From an uncultured Oscillospiraceae bacterium (GTDB taxonomy: Bacteria; Bacillota; Clostridia; Oscillospirales; Oscillospiraceae), in contig CAKTVW010000048.1 in the NCBI GenBank assembly GCA_934630495.1, positions 1 to 12,883 on the forward strand: a stretch of DNA of 12,883 nt, read 5' to 3'. Within the stretch, counting starts at the first letter, position 1, and each line of letters opens with the position of its first letter. This document shows, in pieces, positions 1-4,851 of the stretch. The notes below the pieces were generated by a model. The model was not told where the DNA came from and did not search any database. It saw nothing but the letters and a program-made list of their open reading frames with translations. Position numbers and translations under genes: made by a program.

Positions 1-20
1 AGCTTGAAAAGCTTTTTATA

Positions 21-127
21 GCGCCAAGGGCGCGTCAGATTCTGCATGAGACGGCGCAGCGTGCTTTCGCACGATGTGAGTGTGCGTAGCACACGGGATT
101 CTTGATTAAATCTTTTAATCAAGAATC
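21..127. repeat. Cluster of short inverted repeats, no gene
   Basis: Positions 1-200 carry no credible gene but hold a run of hairpins. GCGCC (21-25) pairs with GGCGC (29-33). CGTGC (60-64) pairs with GCACG (69-73). GTGTGC (80-85) pairs with GCACAC (89-94). A perfect 14-bp inverted repeat, 97-110 against 114-127, has a 3-nt TCT loop. The window also opens with AGCTT-GAA-AAGCT followed by T residues, which may be the tail of a terminator from a gene outside the window. The 14-bp arm is AT-rich and has no following U-run on either strand, so it is not a standard intrinsic terminator. The cluster could be a dispersed palindromic repeat of the genome or the end of a small mobile element; one copy cannot decide this. 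Confidence 0.55.
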
Positions 128-200
128 AGTATCAGACTTTATCGGATTTCATCCTGTTTTTTCCTATTATGCCACAAAAGCTCTCGTATTTCAACCGGAT

Positions 201-232
201 AAAAGAAAAGAGGAAGGATCGATTCCTTCCTC
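201..232 (-). terminator. Intrinsic terminator of yceD-rpmF
   Basis: On the minus strand, 22 nt past the rpmF stop, GAGGAAGGA (232-224) pairs perfectly with TCCTTCCTC (218-210) around a 5-nt loop. A TTTTCTTTT run (209-201) follows. The 9-bp stem plus U-rich tail is a standard Rho-independent terminator and closes the operon. Confidence 0.85.
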
Positions 233-253
233 ATCTCTTCATTCAGGAATGAA

Positions 254-442
254 TTACTTTGCTTCCGCAGCAGGAAGAACCTCGCGGCCATTGTAGGTAC
301 CGCAATTCTTACAGGCTCTGTGGGGCAGGCGCGGTTCGCCGCACTTCGGGCAGGCGACAACGCCGGGAACAGACAGCTTCCAGTGAGAGCTGCGTCTCTT
401 ATCCCGTCTTGCCTTGGAAACTTTACACTTGGGAACAGCCAT
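254..442 (-). CDS. rpmF: 50S ribosomal protein L32, zinc-binding form
   Basis: Encodes a 62-residue protein beginning MAVPKCKVSKARRDKRRS, the typical L32 N-terminus that threads into the large subunit. A zinc ribbon follows with Cys31, Cys34, Cys44 and Cys47 (CPKC and CKNC pairs), so this is the cysteine-containing (C+) version of L32 rather than the zinc-free paralogue. The ATG at 442 is chosen because GGAGGTG lies 7 nt upstream and the protein then starts MAVPK as in other L32 proteins; a GTG at 451 in the same frame would overlap that ribosome site. It sits 32 nt downstream of yceD on the same strand, an arrangement conserved widely in bacteria, and ends just before a strong terminator. 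It is part of the 50S subunit near the peptidyl transferase region. Identification is secure. Confidence 0.97.
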   Translation of the reverse strand: MAVPKCKVSKARRDKRRSSHWKLSVPGVVACPKCGEPRLPHRACKNCGTYNGREVLPAAEAK

Positions 443-474
443 GAATGACACCTCCTTGGTCAGAGTGAAAAAAT

Positions 475-978
475 TTACTTATCCTTCAAAAGCTGCCCAA
501 GGACAGCCAAACGGGGATCAGTTTCGGGCCGACAGCCGCACGGGCCGTCGTTAAGATTCTTGCCGCAGCGGAAGCACAGACCCTTGCAGTCGGGCTTACA
601 CAGCAGCTTGGAATCAAAGTTCAGCACAAAGGCTGTGGTCAGGATCTCGTCGAGATCGGCGCAGTTTCCGTCAAGCAGGAAGGTCCATTCGTCGGCCTCA
701 TCCTCGTTTTCCAGCTCGCGGACAAGGACCGCGTGTACCTGACGGGACAGCGCACGTTCAAAGGGAACTGCACAGCGGTCGCACACTGCATGCAGTGTGG
801 TGGTCATGGAGGCATTGAGAAGAAGCACCCCGGCCGTGTTGCGCACAACGCCCTTGACGAGCACAGGCTCACTGACCGGATATTCACCGCCGAAACACAG
901 CTCGGAAAGATCCAGCGCCGTTTCAAACGGCAGTGAACTGTCCGGTGTTTCAATGATCGCCGATAGATCCAGTCGCAT
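475..978 (-). CDS. yceD: YceD/DUF177 family protein
   Basis: A 167-residue protein of the YceD (DUF177) family, almost always encoded directly upstream of rpmF, as here. In the family, bacterial YceD has been linked to large-subunit rRNA processing or accumulation, and plant homologues bind 23S rRNA; the exact activity in Firmicutes is not settled. The sequence shows an N-terminal beta-rich half with a CDRC pair (Cys66, Cys69) and a cysteine cluster near the C-terminus (Cys127, Cys131, Cys135, Cys138, Cys147, Cys149), which looks like a metal-binding knuckle. The ATG at 978 gives MRLDLS and has AGGGGGT 5 nt upstream. An in-frame ATG at 996 lies upstream of that site and is less likely. It is transcribed with rpmF from a consensus promoter at 1012-1040. 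Confidence 0.9.
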   Translation of the reverse strand: MRLDLSAIIETPDSSLPFETALDLSELCFGGEYPVSEPVLVKGVVRNTAGVLLLNASMTTTLHAVCDRCAVPFERALSRQVHAVLVRELENEDEADEWTFLLDGNCADLDEILTTAFVLNFDSKLLCKPDCKGLCFRCGKNLNDGPCGCRPETDPRLAVLGQLLKDK

Positions 979-1011
979 AGTGACCCCCTGTTCCATAGTC
1001 GTGCAGGGAAT

Positions 1012-1040
1012 ATTATAGCGGCTTTGCATCCAATTGTCAA
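1012..1040 (-). promoter_or_regulatory. Consensus sigma-A promoter for yceD-rpmF
   Basis: On the minus strand, TTGACA (1040-1035) and TATAAT (1017-1012) are both perfect matches and are separated by exactly 17 nt. Transcription should start near 1005, giving a leader of about 27 nt before the yceD ATG. This fits strong constitutive expression of a ribosomal operon. Confidence 0.88.
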
Positions 1041-1070
1041 ATGCTTTTTTACTTTTTTCTGAGAAATCTA

Positions 1071-1099
1071 TTGACTTTCCGCTTTTTTTCCCGCATATT
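1071..1099 (+). promoter_or_regulatory. Possible sigma-A promoter for rluA-family gene
   Basis: TTGACT (1071-1076, 5 of 6) and CATATT (1094-1099, 4 of 6) are separated by 17 nt, about 70 nt upstream of the pseudouridine synthase start. It diverges from the yceD promoter, with about 30 nt between the two -35 boxes. The -10 match is weak. Confidence 0.45.
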
Positions 1100-1174
1100 A
1101 AAGAAAATGCCGCATTGACCGCTCTGCTCGATGCCGAATCGGTCAAGGAGCGGCCCGTTTTTGGAGGAAAGTCC

Positions 1175-2158
1175 ATGAAGGAGCTTACCATCGGCCGCAA
1201 CGACGCCGGACAGCGTTTGGACCGTTTTCTTGCCAAGGCTGTCCCGCTGCTCCCGGCTTCACTGGCACAGAAATATATCCGGCTCAAGCGCATCAAGCGC
1301 AACGGCCAGCGCGTCGGGCGCGACGACCGTCTGTCAGAGGGAGATATCCTGCAATTATATATCAACGACGAATTTTTTGAAGCGCCGCGGCAGGACAATG
1401 CCTACCTTACCGTCTCCGCGCCGAAATTGAACATCGTCTACGAGGACGCACAGATTCTGCTCGTGGATAAGAAGCCCGGGATCGCCGTGCATCCGCACGA
1501 CGGCGCCGAGTACGGAAAAACGCTGATCGACCACATTCAGGCATATCTTTATGCCAAACGCGAATGGCGTCCGCGCGAGGAAAACGCGTTCACGCCCGCG
1601 CTGTGCAACCGGATCGACCGCAACACCGGCGGCATCGTGATCGCGGCGAAAACGGCCGAGGCCCTGCGCGTCATGAACCAAAAGATCAAGGACCGCGAGA
1701 TCGACAAGCGGTATCTTGCCGTCGTTGAGGGAACGCCCAAGCCGAAAAGCGGCGTCCTGAAGGGCTATTTATTCAAGGATGCGGTCAAAAACCGCGTCTA
1801 CGTCACCGACACGCCCCAAAAAGGCGCAAAAACCTGCGAAACACGCTACGAAACGCTGGAAAGCCGAAACGGGCTGTCGCTGGTCGAGTGCGAGCTGATA
1901 ACGGGGCGCACCCATCAAATTCGCGCACAGTTTGCCCATGCGGGCCATCCGCTCCTCGGAGACGGCAAATACGGCAAGCTCGACAAGCGCTTTGACCGAA
2001 GGTATCAGGCGCTCTATTCCTATCGGCTCACCTTCCGCTTTACCACCGACGCCGGCGCGTTGACCTACCTTAACGGCAGAAGCTTTCAGGTCGGCCATGT
2101 CGATTTTGTCGACGAGTATTTCCCGCAAGCCGCGAAGCAGTCTGATCAAAATTTCTGA
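1175..2158 (+). CDS. RluA-family pseudouridine synthase
   Basis: A 327-residue enzyme that converts specific uridines of RNA, probably rRNA, to pseudouridine. Residues 1-60 form an S4 RNA-binding domain (GQRLDRFL at the start, then the RLKRIKRNGQ basic stretch). The catalytic domain follows, with the family motif II present as NRIDRNTGG, making Asp148 the candidate nucleophile. The later RTHQIRAQFAHAGHPLLGD motif is also typical of RluA, RluC and RluD. The usual HRLDxxTSG has become NRIDRNTGG; the Asp and the Gly after Thr are kept. The ATG at 1175 is chosen because GGAGG lies 7 nt upstream; the frame stays open upstream to 1034, but there is no ribosome site there and the S4 domain starts here. 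It is monocistronic and converges on the methyltransferase gene. Which RNA site it modifies cannot be told from the sequence. Confidence 0.92.
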   Translation: MKELTIGRNDAGQRLDRFLAKAVPLLPASLAQKYIRLKRIKRNGQRVGRDDRLSEGDILQLYINDEFFEAPRQDNAYLTVSAPKLNIVYEDAQILLVDKKPGIAVHPHDGAEYGKTLIDHIQAYLYAKREWRPREENAFTPALCNRIDRNTGGIVIAAKTAEALRVMNQKIKDREIDKRYLAVVEGTPKPKSGVLKGYLFKDAVKNRVYVTDTPQKGAKTCETRYETLESRNGLSLVECELITGRTHQIRAQFAHAGHPLLGDGKYGKLDKRFDRRYQALYSYRLTFRFTTDAGALTYLNGRSFQVGHVDFVDEYFPQAAKQSDQNF

Positions 2159-2167
2159 TAAGCATAA

Positions 2168-2210
2168 AGCCGCGCCGACAGGGTCCTTATCCGATCCTCC
2201 CGGCGCGGCT
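2168..2210. terminator. Bidirectional hairpin between convergent genes
   Basis: AGCCGCGCCG (2168-2177) pairs perfectly over 10 bp with CGGCGCGGCT (2201-2210), with a 23-nt loop. It lies between the pseudouridine synthase stop (2158) and the methyltransferase stop (2216). U-rich tails are weak on both strands (TTTATGCTTAT on minus, GCTGTTCATT on plus), so the position argues for a shared terminator more strongly than the tails do. Confidence 0.6.
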
Positions 2211-2215
2211 GCTGT

Positions 2216-2830
2216 TCATTGTTTCCCCGGCTTTCTGCCCAAGTAGCGAAAGACCTGCTTTTTATAGGCCGTATACGACGCTCCGAAGGTCGCCGTCATG
2301 TACTTTTCCTCTTGCAGGATCTGTAAATGCAGCATGACGATCGCAAAGGCCGTAAAAAGACCGTTCAAAACGTTGCAGTACATCAGCAGAACGCCGATAT
2401 ACATCAGGTCGAAGCCCAGAAACGCCGGATTGCGGCTGAAAGCATAGATGCCGCCGGTGACGAGCGCGGTTTTATCCTTCTCCGGGATCCCGGCGCGCCA
2501 GCTGTCGCGCATAAACAGCACGGCTGTCAGGAAGATGCCGTCCCCCAGCAGCGCAAGGAGAAAGCCGGTAAAACGCGCGCCGGCGGGCAGACAGCTCCAT
2601 CCGAAACAGACCGACACAAGCTGCGCGGCAACAACGCCCAGCGTAGCGATCGACATGAGCGTTTCGACCGTGTGCAGTCCTCTTTCCTTGCGCAGCCCGA
2701 TCTGATGCGTGCGAATACCGCGCCGCTTTTGCGCAAGCATCTTTGTAAAATAAATGCCGTAAAAAATCGCCAAAGCGATCAGCGTCAGAAGCCAATACGG
2801 CAGCTTTTCCTCCCATGGAGTGCGGATCAT
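2216..2830 (-). CDS. ICMT/PEMT-like integral membrane methyltransferase
   Basis: A 204-residue membrane protein that resembles the isoprenylcysteine carboxyl methyltransferase / phospholipid methyltransferase superfamily. Hydrophobic segments lie near residues 12-30, 57-78, 84-107 and 136-168. The C-terminal signature is present: GIYAFSRNPAFLGF, matching the G-x-Y-x-x-x-R-N/H-P-x-x-x-G pattern that lines the SAM site in this group, and later EEKYMTATFGASYTAY, matching the EE...FG..Y..Y motif. Bacterial members of this family are usually annotated only as methyltransferase or membrane protein; the substrate could be a lipid or isoprenoid but is unknown. The ATG at 2830 has AAGGAG 5 nt upstream. 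A 7-bp hairpin (2854-2860 with 2868-2874) sits in the leader just ahead of the ribosome site. No convincing promoter was found between it and the tRNA terminator. Confidence 0.82.
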   Translation of the reverse strand: MIRTPWEEKLPYWLLTLIALAIFYGIYFTKMLAQKRRGIRTHQIGLRKERGLHTVETLMSIATLGVVAAQLVSVCFGWSCLPAGARFTGFLLALLGDGIFLTAVLFMRDSWRAGIPEKDKTALVTGGIYAFSRNPAFLGFDLMYIGVLLMYCNVLNGLFTAFAIVMLHLQILQEEKYMTATFGASYTAYKKQVFRYLGRKPGKQ

Positions 2831-2928
2831 TTTTGCTCCTTCTTTCCGGTCATGCCGTCGCTTTGCCCGACGGCCGCAGATTTCCCGCCGAAAAACCCGT
2901 CTGTTCACGGCGTTCGGGGCTTATACAG

Positions 2929-2966
2929 AAAAAAGCTGCCGCATACGTCAAACGTCCGCGGCAGCT
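2929..2966 (-). terminator. Intrinsic terminator of tRNA-Thr
   Basis: Directly after the encoded CCA end, AGCTGCCGC (2966-2958) pairs with GCGGCAGCT (2942-2934) on the minus strand. An inner ACGT/ACGT extension is separated by a GG/AT mismatch and capped by a TTG loop, and a run of T residues follows (2934-2929). This is a strong Rho-independent terminator. Confidence 0.88.
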
Positions 2967-3041
2967 TGGAGCCACTAGTCAGATTTGAACTGACGACCCC
3001 TTCATTACGAGTGAAGTGCACTACCCCTGTGCTATAGTGGC
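2967..3041 (-). tRNA. tRNA-Thr(CGT)
   Basis: The minus strand folds into a full 75-nt cloverleaf. The acceptor is GCCACTA/TAGTGGC, the D-arm GCAC/GTGC, the anticodon stem CTTCA/TGAAG, and the loop CTCGTAA with anticodon CGT (reads ACG, threonine). The T-arm is GTCAG-TTCAAAT-CTGAC. The discriminator is U and CCA is encoded in the DNA. It stands alone, with its own consensus promoter and terminator. The CGT anticodon reads only ACG, a frequent codon in this fairly GC-rich window. Confidence 0.96.
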
Positions 3042-3052
3042 ATCGTCATAGA

Positions 3053-3081
3053 ATTATAGCAAACGATTTTGGATTTGTCAA
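3053..3081 (-). promoter_or_regulatory. Consensus sigma-A promoter for tRNA-Thr
   Basis: On the minus strand, TTGACA (3081-3076) and TATAAT (3058-3053) are perfect and spaced by exactly 17 nt. The start site would be near 3046, only about 5 nt before the mature tRNA 5' end, leaving a very short leader for RNase P to remove. Confidence 0.9.
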
Positions 3082-3190
3082 TCACAAAAACAGAGAAAGT
3101 GCAAAAAATCTTTTCTTTTTCTTTTCACCGATTGCCCGACAGCGCCGTGACCCGCCGTGCAGGTACGGGCGCGGCACCGCGTTTTTTCCG

Positions 3191-3895
3191 TCAAATGTAT
3201 TTTCGCAGGGCTTCCAGCGCTTTTTTCTCGATCCGAGAGACTTGCACCTGCGAGACGCCGAGAATTTTCGAGGTCTTGTCCTGAGTCAGCCCATGAAAAA
3301 AGCGAAGCTTGATGACCATTTGTTCCCGCTCGGGCAGGCAGGCGATAGCCTCGCGCAGTGCGATCCGTTCCACGATCTCCTCCTCCATTTCACCGCCGGA
3401 AAGCACATCCTCCAGCGCAAGTCCGTCCTCGCCGCTGCGCCGCTGGATCGATTCCGTGGCGCTGGTCGCCGTTTCCGCAGACGCGATTTCCTCCGCGCTG
3501 AGGCCCATTTCCCGGCTCAGCTCGCTCAGCGTCGGCTCCCGATCCAGCGCGGCGGTCAGCCGCTGTCGGGTCAGCTTGATCTGCGCGGCACGCTCCTTAA
3601 TGCTTCTGCTGACCTTGATCGCGCCGTCGTCGCGCAGAAAGCGGCGAATCTCTCCGGCGATCTTCGGAACGGCATAGGTGGAAAACTGTGTGCCGAAGCT
3701 CATATTGAAGCCCTCGACCGCCTTGAGAAAGCCGAGGCAGCCGAGCTGGTAAAGATCGTCCGGGTCGACGCCGCGTCCGAAATAGCGCCGTGCGATCGAC
3801 CAGATCAGGCCCGTATTGCTTACGACCAGCTCCTCGCTCGCGGCACGGTCGCCCTGCTGCGCCCGACGAAGCAGTTCTTCCTGTTCCGCGATCAC
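3191..3895 (-). CDS. sigF: RNA polymerase sporulation sigma factor sigma-F
   Basis: A 234-residue sigma-70-type factor (SpoIIAC) that directs RNA polymerase to early forespore genes. Region 2 is around residues 30-100, with DPDDLYQLGCLGFLKAVE (core binding) and STYAVPKIAGEIRRFLRDD (-10 recognition). Region 3 contains PTLSELSREMGLS. Region 4 ends the protein with LPEREQMVIKLRFF and SQVQVSRIEKKALEAL as the -35-binding helix-turn-helix. The start is a GTG at 3895 overlapping the spoIIAB stop by 4 nt, with GGAGG inside the end of spoIIAB. Being last after spoIIAA and spoIIAB identifies it as sigma-F rather than the similar sigma-G. Its activity is held off by SpoIIAB until the forespore forms. 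No clear terminator follows; an imperfect hairpin lies at about 3145-3180. Confidence 0.95.
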   Translation of the reverse strand: MIAEQEELLRRAQQGDRAASEELVVSNTGLIWSIARRYFGRGVDPDDLYQLGCLGFLKAVEGFNMSFGTQFSTYAVPKIAGEIRRFLRDDGAIKVSRSIKERAAQIKLTRQRLTAALDREPTLSELSREMGLSAEEIASAETATSATESIQRRSGEDGLALEDVLSGGEMEEEIVERIALREAIACLPEREQMVIKLRFFHGLTQDKTSKILGVSQVQVSRIEKKALEALRKYI

Positions 3896-4332
3896 TTTTT
3901 CCCTCCGCGGCAGACGATCTTCCGCTTCATATGTACGGTCGTTCCCTTGCCCGGAGCAGAGGTCAGGCGAAACTCGGTCATAAAGCTCTCCATGATCGTG
4001 ATGCCCATGCCGCTTCGCTCCTCGCCGCCGGTCGTAAACATGGGCTTACACGCCTGTTCGACATCCGCGATGCCGCAGCCCTTATCCTTTACAATAATGT
4101 CGAGCACATTGCCTGAGAGAATTTTCGCCTTCAAAACGATGGGGCCGAGCTTGTCCGGATAGGCATGGACGATACAGTTGGTCACGGCCTCGGAGACGGC
4201 GGTCTTGATATCGCCCAGCTCGTCAAGCGTCGGATCGAGCTGCGCGGCGAAGCACGCCACCGCCGATCTTGCGAAGCTCTCGTTGGACGAACGGCTCGGA
4301 AATTCCAGATTCATGTAGTTCTCGCCCTTCAT
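3892..4332 (-). CDS. spoIIAB: Anti-sigma-F factor / serine kinase SpoIIAB
   Basis: A 146-residue GHKL-fold protein, the same length as the Bacillus subtilis protein. It binds and inhibits sigma-F and phosphorylates SpoIIAA. The ATP-binding boxes are visible: N-box KTAVSEAVTNCIVHAYP with Glu48 and Asn52, the G1 box VKDKGCGIAD with Asp83, and the G2 box ERSGMGITIME near 105-115. The N-terminus MKGENYMNLEF aligns with the MKNEMHLEF of B. subtilis, supporting the ATG at 4332. That start overlaps the spoIIAA stop by 4 nt (ATGA) and has GGAGG about 10 nt upstream. The gene ends in another 4-nt overlap with sigF, so translation of all three is probably coupled to hold their ratio, as the partner-switch requires. 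Confidence 0.96.
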   Translation of the reverse strand: MKGENYMNLEFPSRSSNESFARSAVACFAAQLDPTLDELGDIKTAVSEAVTNCIVHAYPDKLGPIVLKAKILSGNVLDIIVKDKGCGIADVEQACKPMFTTGGEERSGMGITIMESFMTEFRLTSAPGKGTTVHMKRKIVCRGGKK

Positions 4333-4649
4333 TTTGTGCACTCCTCCTTGATATCGGTGATTTTTTCGATTCCTGCCGCATGCAGCACCTTGTAAGCCTG
4401 CGCGGGGATGTTTTGCAGGATCAGCTTGCCCTGAAGCGTGTTCATGCGCCGGAGCGTATGCAGCACCACGGCGATCCCGCTCGAGTCCATAAAGCGGACG
4501 TCGCGGAAATCCAGAATACATCGCAGCGGCATGTAGAGATCGATCTTTTCGGAGATGGCGGCCATCATCTCGTGGGCGCAGTGGTGATCGATCTCCCCTG
4601 TCAGCGCCACGGTGAGCTGCCGCTCCTGTACATAGCTTGTCAATTTCAT
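4329..4649 (-). CDS. spoIIAA: Anti-anti-sigma-F factor SpoIIAA
   Basis: A 106-residue STAS-domain protein. In its unphosphorylated form it captures SpoIIAB and frees sigma-F; SpoIIAB phosphorylates it, and the SpoIIE phosphatase (not in this window) reverses this. The TGEIDHHCA motif near residues 17-25 and the FMDSSGIAV motif are both highly typical. By alignment with the B. subtilis protein, whose phosphorylated serine is Ser58 in MDSSG, the equivalent here is Ser56. The ATG at 4649 has GGAGGAG 5 nt upstream. It is the first gene of the operon; the dacF gene that precedes it in Bacillus is absent and a glycolytic gene diverges instead. Confidence 0.96.
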   Translation of the reverse strand: MKLTSYVQERQLTVALTGEIDHHCAHEMMAAISEKIDLYMPLRCILDFRDVRFMDSSGIAVVLHTLRRMNTLQGKLILQNIPAQAYKVLHAAGIEKITDIKEECTK

Positions 4650-4665
4650 GATTTCTCCTCCCGTA

Positions 4666-4696
4666 ATTTTTCATGCGCTTTCAGTATAATTCCTCC
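4666..4696 (-). promoter_or_regulatory. Probable sigma-H promoter of spoIIA operon
   Basis: On the minus strand, GGAGGAATT (4696-4688) fits the sigma-H -35 consensus RnAGGAwwT exactly. CATGAAAAA (4675-4667) partly fits the -10 RnnGAATww after a 12-nt gap. The predicted start is near 4661, just ahead of the ribosome site. A sigma-A alternative (TATACT at 4687-4682) lacks a -35 at usable spacing. Sigma-H control of spoIIA is established in Bacillus; here it is inferred from the motif. Confidence 0.55.
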
Positions 4697-4709
4697 GCTT
4701 CGCGTCGTC

Positions 4710-4716
4710 TGTCGAA
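4710..4716. promoter_or_regulatory. Spo0A box upstream of spoIIA
   Basis: TGTCGAA on the plus strand (TTCGACA on minus) is a perfect match to the Spo0A-binding core. It lies 13 nt upstream of the putative sigma-H -35 box, near -50 of spoIIA. That suits activation by phosphorylated Spo0A, the known regulator of this operon. Only one clear copy is visible. Confidence 0.6.
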
Positions 4717-4778
4717 ACGACCGCCCGCCTGCCGTTTCCCGAAAAAAAGCCGCAAAACGGGACTTGGAAAAATAATGA

Positions 4779-4807
4779 TTGTATTACCGGAGAAAATATT
4801 GTATAAT
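4779..4807 (+). promoter_or_regulatory. Sigma-A promoter for gpmI-asp23-fakA
   Basis: TATAAT (4802-4807) is perfect. TTGTAT (4779-4784) is a weak -35 at 17-nt spacing. The start would be near 4814, with a leader of about 38 nt. It drives the group away from spoIIA. Confidence 0.6.
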
Positions 4808-4851
4808 AGCTTGAAAAAATAAAATGAATACAATTGGAGGCGTATTCGGAT

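Noticed and set aside
102..296. Small plus-strand frame of 64 codons near the left edge
   Set aside because: It starts within the 14-bp inverted repeat, crosses the rpmF terminator and enters rpmF antisense; no ribosome site or known family.
2327..3037. Plus-strand open frame of 236 codons across the methyltransferase and tRNA
   Set aside because: It runs opposite a gene with family motifs and through a tRNA, which is not compatible with a real protein gene.
3145..3187. Possible terminator after sigF
   Set aside because: The minus-strand hairpin is imperfect with bulges and lacks a following U-run. The T run at about 3182-3187 reads on the plus strand, where no gene precedes it.
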